In this document: one piece after another, positions 1-4,885 of the stretch | Numbering within the stretch: the first letter of the stretch is position 1 | How the letters are laid out: every line of letters starts with the position of its first letter | From: an archaeon | GTDB lineage: Archaea > Nanobdellota > Nanobdellia > Woesearchaeales > JAHJEM01 | Length of the DNA stretch: 6,669 nt | Reading direction: 5' to 3' | Assembly: GCA_020057445.1 (NCBI GenBank) | Contig: JAGVFV010000190.1 | Coordinates: 1-6,669 of the forward strand | Program-made: the position numbers and the translations under genes | Notes under the pieces: model-generated | Databases searched by the model: none | Told to the model about the DNA's origin: nothing | The model's input: only the letters and a program-made list of their open reading frames with translations

Positions 1-44
1 CAAAAACCAAGAGTTTTTGGGGGACCAGGCTCTGCCATCCTCGC
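1..44 (-). ncRNA. Unit C: third tRNA-Leu-like unit, cut by the window edge
   Basis: The 5' end of the predicted RNA is at 44, with the same 22-nt tRNA-Leu-like start (44-23). It is followed by the beginning of the same hairpin insert seen in unit A (1-22 equals 280-301). The remainder lies outside the window. Whether a full tRNA-Leu gene lies further left, as a possible source of the array, cannot be seen. Confidence 0.45.
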
Positions 45-64
45 GTAAGAATCAAATTTAGGGG

Positions 65-77
65 TATTTATATAAAT
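65..77 (-). promoter_or_regulatory. TATA box of unit C
   Basis: This is an identical copy of the promoter, centred 27 nt before the tRNA-like 5' end at 44, with the same BRE-like GAAAAC upstream. Confidence 0.7.
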
Positions 78-102
78 GTTTTCGAGAAGTCCTGCGCATT
101 TG

Positions 103-125
103 GTCGAAAACCTGAGGTTTTCGAC
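103..125 (-). repeat. Hairpin B2 of unit B insert
   Basis: GTCGAAAACC (103-112) and GGTTTTCGAC (116-125) form a perfect 10-bp stem with a 3-nt loop TGA. The arm motif GAAAACC resembles the arms of the other inserts (TTGAAACCC, CAAGAACC), so the hairpins may share ancestry. Confidence 0.8.
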
Positions 126-128
126 GCT

Positions 129-148
129 TCAAGAACCGCAGTTCTTGA
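129..148 (-). repeat. Hairpin B1 of unit B insert
   Basis: TCAAGAAC (129-136) and GTTCTTGA (141-148) form a perfect 8-bp stem with a 4-nt loop CGCA on the plus strand. Confidence 0.8.
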
Positions 149-192
149 TTGACCAGGCTCTGCCATCCTCGCGTAAGAATCAAATTTAGGGG

Positions 193-205
193 TATTTATA
201 TAAAT
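193..205 (-). promoter_or_regulatory. TATA box of unit B
   Basis: This is an identical copy of the unit A promoter, centred 27 nt before the tRNA-like 5' end at 172, with the same BRE-like GAAAAC upstream. Confidence 0.7.
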
Positions 206-240
206 GTTTTCGATGTTTATACGTAAGTCCTGCGCATTTG

Positions 241-275
241 CTTGAAACCCGAAGGTCACAACCGAGGGTTTCAAG
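241..275 (-). repeat. Hairpin A2 of unit A insert
   Basis: CTTGAAACCC (241-250) and GGGTTTCAAG (266-275) are a perfect 10-bp inverted repeat. The 15-nt loop could itself form a small GGT/ACC stem. Confidence 0.8.
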
Positions 276-305
276 GTCCCAAAAACCAAGAGTTTTTGGG
301 GGACC
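275..305 (-). repeat. Hairpin A1 of unit A insert
   Basis: GGTCCC-AAAAAC (275-286) pairs with GTTTTT-GGG-ACC (292-305), with two unpaired G in the 3' arm on the plus strand and loop CAAGA. The outer GGTCC pairing uses the last bases of the conserved tRNA-like start, so the hairpin would compete with or extend the D-loop. A copy starts unit C at 1-26, truncated by the edge. Confidence 0.75.
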
Positions 306-343
306 AGGCTCTGCCATCCTCGCGTAAGAATCAAATTTAGGGG

Positions 344-356
344 TATTTATATAAAT
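344..356 (-). promoter_or_regulatory. TATA box of unit A
   Basis: On the minus strand ATTTATATAAATA is centred at 350, 27 nt before G1 of the tRNA-like sequence at 323. A purine-rich BRE-like stretch (GAAAAC) lies directly upstream. The spacing matches that from TATA boxes to start codons elsewhere in the window, so transcription should start at tRNA nucleotide 1 or very close to it. The promoter begins only a few bases after the stop codon of the lipoprotein gene. Confidence 0.7.
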
Positions 357-367
357 GTTTTCAGAAA

Positions 368-1306
368 TCACTTCCCATTTGTAAAAAGCTTCTGATATAA
401 GCCATCATATTCAGGATGGAAGGGATCGCCTAACAGGACGTGTCCTTTAAGCCCACCGAACTCGGGAAAAGGCTGGAACACGATTGTTGTATGCTGCGTT
501 GACATCTTGCCGATATATTCAACAACGCTTGGCATGCCTTTGATAAGGACATTGCTGATGAAAGTCTGAGGGTATTCGATCGCGGCAAAAACTTTGCCTC
601 CGCCCATGAGCACCTGTCTTCCCTCATCTGTAAAGGAGAAAGAAGTGACTCCATAACGGCACACTGTCTTGAAAGATATTTCCCCTCCAGGATGAGATGC
701 ATAGAATTTTTTTGCCATTGAACAATATCCCTTCATATCAGTCGTATTTGGTATGGCTGCGATGATCAGTGTCTGCTTTGCTATTTCCTCTTCGAGGCTA
801 TCTACGCCAGGGTTCGTGAAGCGGCTTGCCTCTTTTTTGGAAAATCCTTGGAGCTCTTCGAGCGATGGGTGAATATGATACTCTATGATCCGTTCATTCC
901 TCTTTCTAATATCTTTTAAGAGGACTTCATTGAAAGTGACGCTCCGGCCATACTTCCCAGCATTTTTTGTCTGTTTGAGGCTATTTTTACCGACTTCAAT
1001 CCATAGCAATGAATCCGGAAGATACAGCCATGCCTCTTCGAGCTGTGATTCTTCAACAAGAGATCTCATCCGTCGGATTCCCTGTTCTTCGTCTGCATGG
1101 ACCTTTATGACCTTGGAGTCGTCAGTATTGACGACCAGACTATCCACACATGCGTACTGAAACTGGTCAAGACTTGCCCCTAATGCAATTACAGAAGAAT
1201 TGTTGACTTGCACATACAATTTTTTTTGCAGAGCCTCTTCAGTCAACGGTGCTTCCTTTCCGCATGACAAGAGGAGAGCAAGTCCCACAAGTACTGCCTT
1301 TCTCAT
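368..1306 (-). CDS. Predicted lipoprotein of unknown function, 312 aa
   Basis: The protein starts MRKAVLVGLALLLSC-GK: two basic residues, a hydrophobic stretch and a lipobox-like LLSC with Cys15. It is therefore probably exported and lipid-anchored, with most of the chain outside the cytoplasmic membrane. I do not recognise the family. Visible motifs are EYHIHP (142-147) and, about 40 residues later, IPNTTD (185-190), then a hydrophobic/glycine-rich C-terminal half. The E/HxHP/P-xxTD order recalls the metal-binding signature of JAB/MPN (JAMM) domains, but the spacing is longer than usual and no assignment is made. The ATG at 1306 is chosen because a TATA box is centred 27 nt upstream, implying a leaderless mRNA, and because it gives an intact signal peptide. 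The gene diverges from the aIF6 operon; its stop codon is 5 bp from the repeat array. Confidence 0.8.
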   Translation of the reverse strand: MRKAVLVGLALLLSCGKEAPLTEEALQKKLYVQVNNSSVIALGASLDQFQYACVDSLVVNTDDSKVIKVHADEEQGIRRMRSLVEESQLEEAWLYLPDSLLWIEVGKNSLKQTKNAGKYGRSVTFNEVLLKDIRKRNERIIEYHIHPSLEELQGFSKKEASRFTNPGVDSLEEEIAKQTLIIAAIPNTTDMKGYCSMAKKFYASHPGGEISFKTVCRYGVTSFSFTDEGRQVLMGGGKVFAAIEYPQTFISNVLIKGMPSVVEYIGKMSTQHTTIVFQPFPEFGGLKGHVLLGDPFHPEYDGLYQKLFTNGK

Positions 1307-1328
1307 CGGGAAAGGAACTGAGTATACG

Positions 1329-1337
1329 TTTAAATAT
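1329..1337 (-). promoter_or_regulatory. TATA box of the lipoprotein gene
   Basis: On the minus strand ATATTTAAA is centred 27 nt upstream of the ATG at 1306. Just upstream is an 11-bp palindrome, CTTCGCCGAAG (1338-1348), where a BRE or operator would sit. Confidence 0.65.
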
Positions 1338-1383
1338 CTTCGCCGAAGGAGTCAGCACTTGTCGTTTGCTATTTTTAACAACC

Positions 1384-1392
1384 TTTTTAAAA
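1384..1392 (+). promoter_or_regulatory. TATA box of the aIF6-prefoldin-FtsY operon
   Basis: TTTTTAAAA is centred at 1388, 27 nt before the ATG at 1415. This supports a leaderless mRNA starting at or near that ATG. A second AT-rich stretch, TTTATAAA (1406-1413), is too close to either candidate start to fit the usual spacing. Confidence 0.6.
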
Positions 1393-1414
1393 CCCCTTCT
1401 TTTCCTTTATAAAC

Positions 1415-2083
1415 ATGCACGTCAGCCGCATGTCATTCAATGGCAACCCCAACATAGGATTGTATGGGTTCTGCACAGGAGACTATGTCCTCATAGGGCC
1501 GGAAGTCCCAAGAAGCCTCCATGCACAGCTCTCTGAGATATTCCAGGCAGAGGTCAAGGTGATCACCATCGCAGGCACATCCTTTCTTGGCGTATTCCTT
1601 GCAGGGAACAGGCATTGCGTCCTCATCCCTGACATCATCTACGATGAGGAACTCGAGAAGATCAAGAAACTCCACATTCCCTATAAAGTCATGGCAACAA
1701 AGCTCACCTGCTTTGGCAACAACATCCTTGTCAATGACAAGTTCGCACTCATCTCCACAGAATACAGCGAACGGGAGGCAAAGCGGCTTTCCGAAGCGCT
1801 CAAGGTGCCATTTTCCCAAAAGATGATCGCCTCTGCAAACACTGTCGGATCAGTCGCCATCATGAACTCGAAAGGATGCCTGCTCCACCACGAGGCGCCT
1901 GAAACTGACATTCACTTCATCAAGAAGCATTTTGACGTCGACTGCGATCACGGATCAGTCAACCTAGGCAACCCTTATGTGAAATCAGGAATACTTTTAA
2001 ACGACAAAGGCTTCATCATAGGAGAGCTCTCAGGGGGGCCTGAGATCGTGCACGCAGACCGGATATTCGGATTCATAGACTAG
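1415..2083 (+). CDS. eif6: Translation initiation factor 6 (aIF6/eIF6)
   Basis: At 222 aa it has the normal length of archaeal IF6, a ring of five alpha/beta (pentein) repeats. The factor binds the 50S subunit face and prevents premature joining with 30S; in eukaryotes its homologue is also needed for 60S maturation. Family signs are the N-terminal FNGNPNIGLYGF, the CVLIPDIIYDEE stretch near residue 70, NNILVNDKFALIS near 101-113, GSVAIMNSKGCLLHHE in the middle and the C-terminal NPYVKSGILLNDKGFIIGEL-SGGPEI. The internal echoes of 'N.kgfi.G/h' reflect the repeats. The start at 1415 is favoured by TATA spacing; an alternative ATG at 1430 would remove five residues and begin closer to the conserved core. 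It is first in an operon with prefoldin alpha and FtsY, a grouping seen in many archaea. The ribosomal LX protein often found between aIF6 and prefoldin is absent here. Confidence 0.95.
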   Translation: MHVSRMSFNGNPNIGLYGFCTGDYVLIGPEVPRSLHAQLSEIFQAEVKVITIAGTSFLGVFLAGNRHCVLIPDIIYDEELEKIKKLHIPYKVMATKLTCFGNNILVNDKFALISTEYSEREAKRLSEALKVPFSQKMIASANTVGSVAIMNSKGCLLHHEAPETDIHFIKKHFDVDCDHGSVNLGNPYVKSGILLNDKGFIIGELSGGPEIVHADRIFGFID

Positions 2084-2087
2084 GAGG
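2082..2087 (+). promoter_or_regulatory. Shine-Dalgarno site of prefoldin alpha
   Basis: AGGAGG overlaps the TAG stop of aIF6 and lies 5 nt before the ATG at 2093. This strong site shows that internal operon genes use Shine-Dalgarno initiation, while the first gene appears leaderless. Confidence 0.85.
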
Positions 2088-2092
2088 ATACC

Positions 2093-2479
2093 ATGGACCG
2101 CGAAAAGATGATTGAACTGCAAATGCTCGGACAGCAGATCGAGCAGATTCAAGGATATCTCCAGAACATGGATGGCCAGATCGATGCGATCACTCAAGTA
2201 CTGACCCATCTTGATGAAGTCAATGACCTCAAGGGAGACGAGGACGTGTTGATACCGCTGACAAACGGCATCTTCCTCAAAGGGAAACTTTCTGACAAGG
2301 ACACGCTCCTTGTGAACGTCGGCGCAGAGACAGTGGTAGAGAAGACTCTCGGACAGACAAAGACGCTTCTCGAGAGCCAAAAAAACGACATTGAGAAATA
2401 CAAGGCAGACGCCCTTGTCCAGGTCCAGGAGCTCTTCACCAGATTCACCGAACTCCAAGGAGATCTCAAGAGAGGATAG
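2093..2479 (+). CDS. pfdA: Prefoldin subunit alpha
   Basis: At 128 aa, this is the alpha subunit of the hexameric archaeal prefoldin (two alpha, four beta), a cytoplasmic ATP-independent chaperone. Prefoldin captures unfolded nascent chains between coiled-coil tentacles and passes them to the thermosome. The sequence shows the expected plan: an N-terminal helix of heptad type (about 1-45, rich in Gln, Leu, Ile), a central beta-hairpin region with VLIPLTNGIFLKGKL-SDKDTLLVNVGAETVVEKT (about 52-85), then a C-terminal helix (about 86-125) for the second coiled-coil arm. The motif 'P(L)..G.(F)..(G).(L)...(D)..LV.(V)G....VEK(T)' is typical of the alpha subunit. It starts 9 bp after aIF6 behind a strong Shine-Dalgarno site and ends 2 bp before ftsY, so it is surely co-transcribed. 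Confidence 0.93.
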   Translation: MDREKMIELQMLGQQIEQIQGYLQNMDGQIDAITQVLTHLDEVNDLKGDEDVLIPLTNGIFLKGKLSDKDTLLVNVGAETVVEKTLGQTKTLLESQKNDIEKYKADALVQVQELFTRFTELQGDLKRG

Positions 2480-2481
2480 TC

Positions 2482-4845
2482 ATGTTCAAGCTCTTCAAGG
2501 AAAAGCTCAAAGGCGCTCTTTCTATATTTTCAAAAAAGGTGGAAGAAGAGGCGAAAGTCGAAGAGAGAGAAGTAGAAGAACCGAAGCAGAAAGCAGAAGA
2601 TAAGAAAAAAGAGATACAAAAAGAAGAGCAGAAGAGAGAAGAGAAAAGAGAGGAAGAGCAGAGACAGGAAAAGAAAAGAAAAGAATCAGAGAAACAAGAA
2701 GAAGAGAGGAAAGAGGCAGAGCGAAAAGAGAGGCAGAGAAAGGAAGAGGAAAAAAGAGAGGAAGAGCAGAGACGGGAAGAAGAGAAGAAAACAAGAGAGG
2801 AAGAACAAAGAAAAGAACACCTCAAGAAAGAGAGAAGGGAAGCTGAAGAGAGAGAAGAGAAGAAAAGAAAAGAAGAACAAAGGAAGGAAGAGCTCCGGGG
2901 CGCGAAAGACAAAGAGGCGCAGGATAAGATCCGTGAAAAGCAAGAAAGGGAGCAGGCAGAACAAGAAAGGCAGGAAAGAGAAAAACAAAGAAAAGATGAA
3001 GAAAGGGAAGAAATCGCAAGGAAAGAAAGGGATCGTGAAAGGGAAGAACAGGAAAAAAAGAGACGTGAAGAACAGAAGCAAAGGGCAGAAGAATCAGAAA
3101 GAGTGGCCCGAGAAAAGAAAGAAGAGGACAGAAAAAAGGAAGAAAAGATAACATTCAAGAGAAAAGAAGTATCTTCCTCAGAAGTCCACATCACCTATTT
3201 TGTCCACGGGACAACCAAGGATAACGAAGAGAAAAAGGCATCAGGACATAGCCAGATCGGACTTTCTGACCTTGGAAAAAGGCAATCAAAAGAGCTGAAA
3301 AACCAGCTTCATCACGATTTCGATGTTATCATATCATCAGACCTCAAAAGAGCAATTGACTCAGCCAAGCTGACATGGCCTGACAAGCACATCGTCACTG
3401 ACAAACGGCTTCGCGAATGCGATTATGGGGAATTGACAGGACATAAAGAGCAGGAACTTTCGCGCTTTGCGCAAAAACATGATCTTGTCACCGTTTCTTT
3501 CCCGAAAGGAGAATCATACAGCGATGTCGAGGAACGGATCCGTCTTTTCCTCAACGACATTTATGAAAAATACAGAGGAAAACACGTCGCGCTTGTCTCC
3601 CACAGGAATCCCCAGCTTGCGATAGAAGTGCTTCTCCTCGGCAAATCATGGAAGCAGGCAGAGGAAGATGATTGGAGAGGAAAAGAGCCAAAGGAGTGGC
3701 AGCCTGGATGGGACTATATTCTTACAGAAGAAATCTCAAAAAAAGAAGAACCGGAAAAAAAGAAAGGATTCTTCTCAAAGATCTTCCGGAAGAAAGAAGA
3801 GCAAAAGGAAGAAAAGAAAACTGAAGAGAAGATACCGGAGAAGAAAGAGCACATTCACAAAGTTAAGCCTGCAGAAATCCAAAGAGAAGAAGAGAAGCCT
3901 GAAAGGATTGAAGAAAGACAGATAGAAGAGAAACCAGTCGAAGAAGAGGAACCGGAAAAGCAAGAGAAGAAAGGATTCTTCAAAAAGTTCACAGAGACAT
4001 TCACCACCATCCAGATCTCCGACAAGAGGTTCGAGGAGATATTCTGGGACCTTGAAGTCGTCATGCTCGAGAGCAACGTGGCAGTAGAAGTCATCGAGAA
4101 GATAAAAGAAGACCTAAGGAAAGAACTGACCAGCCAGAAAGTCTCGAGGAAGAAGGTGGAAGACATCATCCTCGACACGCTCAAACATTCCATACTCGAC
4201 CTCTTCGATGTCGAGACATTCGACCTGCTCAAGGAGGCGAAGAAGAAGAAGCCATTCGTCATAGCCTTCATCGGCGTGAACGGCAGCGGGAAGACGACGA
4301 CGCTTGCGAAAGTCGCAAAACTCTTCCAGGATAACCATCTCACGTGCGTGATCGCTGCCGCAGACACGTTCCGCGCTGCTGCGATACAGCAGCTTGAAGA
4401 GCATGCAAACCGACTCGGCATCAAGCTGATCAAGCAGGACTACAAGTCAGACCCTGCCGCGGTCGCGTTTGACGCGATACAGCATGCCAAGGCAAAAGGC
4501 ATCGACGTCGTCCTCGTCGACACTGCAGGACGGCTCCATTCCAATGACAACCTCATGAACGAGCTGAAAAAGCTCATCCGCGTGAATACGCCTGACCTCA
4601 AGATATTCGTCGGCGAGAGCATCACGGGAAACGACTGCGTCGAGCAGGCGCGCCTCTTCAACGAGGCAGTCGGGATCGACGGCATCATCCTTGCAAAAGC
4701 TGACGTGGACGAAAAAGGAGGGGCTGCAGTCTCAGTCTCCTTCATCACGCAAAAGCCCATCCTCTTCCTTGGCACTGGGCAGGAATACGGAGACCTGAAG
4801 AAGTTCGACCCGAAGATCATCCTTGAGAGCCTGGGACTCTCATAA
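2482..4845 (+). CDS. ftsY: FtsY (SRP receptor GTPase) with embedded histidine-phosphatase domain
   Basis: FtsY docks SRP-ribosome complexes at the membrane through a GTPase heterodimer with SRP54. The C-terminal NG module (about 505-787) is canonical: P-loop GVNGSGKT (598-605), ADTFRAAA, DTAGR (680-684), FVGESITGND, G4 AKADVDEKGG (738-747, Ala where Thr is usual) and a closing GTGQEYGDL. Upstream it is exceptional. Residues 1-18 (MFKLFKEKLKGALSIFSKK) are an amphipathic membrane-binding start typical of archaeal FtsY. About 20-230 is nearly pure Glu/Lys/Arg/Gln, and 235-416 is a full histidine-phosphatase domain. About 420-505 is another charged linker with KKGFFSKIFRKK and KKGFFKKFTETF. No methionine occurs between M1 and M528, so no internal ATG could produce a separate intact NG domain. 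At 787 aa it is far longer than usual archaeal FtsY (roughly 300-450). It starts 2 bp after pfdA, with AGAGG at 2471-2475. Confidence 0.95.
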   Translation: MFKLFKEKLKGALSIFSKKVEEEAKVEEREVEEPKQKAEDKKKEIQKEEQKREEKREEEQRQEKKRKESEKQEEERKEAERKERQRKEEEKREEEQRREEEKKTREEEQRKEHLKKERREAEEREEKKRKEEQRKEELRGAKDKEAQDKIREKQEREQAEQERQEREKQRKDEEREEIARKERDREREEQEKKRREEQKQRAEESERVAREKKEEDRKKEEKITFKRKEVSSSEVHITYFVHGTTKDNEEKKASGHSQIGLSDLGKRQSKELKNQLHHDFDVIISSDLKRAIDSAKLTWPDKHIVTDKRLRECDYGELTGHKEQELSRFAQKHDLVTVSFPKGESYSDVEERIRLFLNDIYEKYRGKHVALVSHRNPQLAIEVLLLGKSWKQAEEDDWRGKEPKEWQPGWDYILTEEISKKEEPEKKKGFFSKIFRKKEEQKEEKKTEEKIPEKKEHIHKVKPAEIQREEEKPERIEERQIEEKPVEEEEPEKQEKKGFFKKFTETFTTIQISDKRFEEIFWDLEVVMLESNVAVEVIEKIKEDLRKELTSQKVSRKKVEDIILDTLKHSILDLFDVETFDLLKEAKKKKPFVIAFIGVNGSGKTTTLAKVAKLFQDNHLTCVIAAADTFRAAAIQQLEEHANRLGIKLIKQDYKSDPAAVAFDAIQHAKAKGIDVVLVDTAGRLHSNDNLMNELKKLIRVNTPDLKIFVGESITGNDCVEQARLFNEAVGIDGIILAKADVDEKGGAAVSVSFITQKPILFLGTGQEYGDLKKFDPKIILESLGLS
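2540..3170 (+). repeat. Purine-rich, low-complexity coding tract (Glu/Lys/Arg/Gln helix)
   Basis: The plus strand here is almost entirely A and G, from codons GAA, GAG, AAA, AAG, AGA, AGG and CAG, with only scattered pyrimidines. It encodes residues of about 20-230 of FtsY in patterns such as REEEQRREEEKK and EEREEKKRKEEQ, which fit a single stable alpha-helix (ER/K type) or coiled coil. Long open frames on the opposite strand (for example 2466-3194) are side effects of this composition, giving Ser/Phe/Leu-rich nonsense. Such a tract may also form triplex DNA or R-loops and can expand or contract by slippage. Confidence 0.85.
3184..3729 (+). other. Histidine-phosphatase (phosphoglycerate-mutase-like) domain inside FtsY
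   Basis: Residues 235-416 of FtsY contain the whole fold. Landmarks are YFVHGTT with the candidate phospho-acceptor His242, GLSDLGKRQ, SSDLKRA with Arg290, LRECDYGE with Glu312, FPKGESYSDVEERI and the second catalytic-type His374 in LVSHRNPQ, then DDWRGKEPKEWQPGWDY. The usual Arg before the first His (RHG) is Val241. I recall stand-alone archaeal and CPR proteins that begin YFVHGTT and end in a W-QPGWEY motif, so this seems a captured copy of that subfamily, not a decayed remnant. The substrate is unknown. Catalytic activity is plausible because both His, Arg290 and Glu312 are kept, but the Val241 change makes it uncertain. Confidence 0.85.
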
Positions 4846-4854
4846 AGCTCAATC

Positions 4855-4862
4855 TTTAAATA
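4855..4862 (+). promoter_or_regulatory. TATA box of the asparaginase-domain gene
   Basis: TTTAAATA is centred 27 nt before the ATG at 4886, in the 40-bp gap after ftsY. It marks a separate leaderless transcript and decides the start codon. Confidence 0.75.
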
Positions 4863-4885
4863 CTACCTGCTTACGCAAAACGACC

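Larger units (their letters stand above)
87..172 (-). ncRNA. Unit B: tRNA-Leu 5'-half-like sequence with a different hairpin insert
   Basis: The architecture matches unit A: the same 22-nt tRNA-like start (172-151) and the same 16-nt end (102-87). The 48-bp insert between them (150-103) is different and carries hairpins at 129-148 and 103-125. After the 16-mer only one base separates it from the next repeat copy, so no room exists for a tRNA 3' half. Total length from the predicted RNA start to the end of the 16-mer is 86 nt. The insert sits at the same D-loop point as in unit A, directly after GGUC, which suggests a defined insertion site. Functional status is unknown. Confidence 0.5.
225..323 (-). 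ncRNA. Unit A: tRNA-Leu 5'-half-like sequence with D-loop hairpin insert
   Basis: Read on the minus strand, the unit opens with GCGAGGATGGCAGAGCCTGG at 323. This fits an archaeal tRNA-Leu: a 7-nt acceptor strand GCGAGGA, UG at positions 8-9, D-stem GCA and the Leu-like D-loop GAGCCUGGUC. After a 61-bp insert (301-241) the sequence resumes with CAAAUGCGCAGGACUU. That supplies the rest of the D-loop, D-stem UGC, G26, anticodon stem CAGGA and loop CUU. No matching 3' half follows; the next bases (ACGTATAAACA) cannot pair with CAGGA. The insert holds two hairpins, at 275-305 and 241-275. It may be a tRNA-derived pseudogene, a small RNA or a repeat element. Transcription is inferred only from the promoter. 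Confidence 0.5.
1..362 (-). repeat. Tandem array of three promoter/tRNA-Leu-like repeats with hairpin inserts
   Basis: Three direct copies of a 61-63 bp block lie at 23-85, 151-213 and 302-362; the first two are identical over 63 bp and the third over 61 bp. Identity between the outer copies runs further, over 83 bp (1-83 equals 280-362). A second conserved 16-mer, AAGTCCTGCGCATTTG on the plus strand, lies at 87-102 and 225-240. Between 16-mer and block are variable inserts of 48 bp (103-150) and 61 bp (241-301) built of inverted repeats. On the minus strand each unit reads promoter, 22-nt tRNA-like start, hairpin insert, 16-mer, next unit. No coding sequence is credible here. The array continues past the left edge. 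Exact identity of the copies suggests recent duplication or gene conversion. Confidence 0.9.

Noticed and set aside
87..323. Complete functional tRNA-Leu genes
   Set aside because: The acceptor 3' strand, variable arm, T-arm and anticodon-stem partner of CAGGA are absent in both complete units.
1..362. CRISPR array
   Set aside because: Repeats of 61-63 bp carry promoters, the intervening parts differ in length, contain palindromes and a conserved 16-mer, and two share the same insert; no cas gene is in view.
68..371. Small open reading frames across the repeat array
   Set aside because: They are made of the direct repeats, overlap TATA boxes and tRNA-like sequence, and show no protein-like signal.
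2466..3194. 242-aa minus-strand open frame and similar ones in this area
   Set aside because: They are Ser/Phe/Leu-rich mirror images of the purine-rich FtsY linker, with no start signals.
3855..4820. Long minus-strand frames opposite the FtsY GTPase part
   Set aside because: The plus frame has unmistakable GTPase motifs; the opposite frames lack any recognisable feature.
4823..4885. Upstream ATG for the asparaginase gene
   Set aside because: It overlaps the ftsY end and precedes the TATA box that sits 27 nt before the ATG at 4886; the extra 21 residues are unlike the family.
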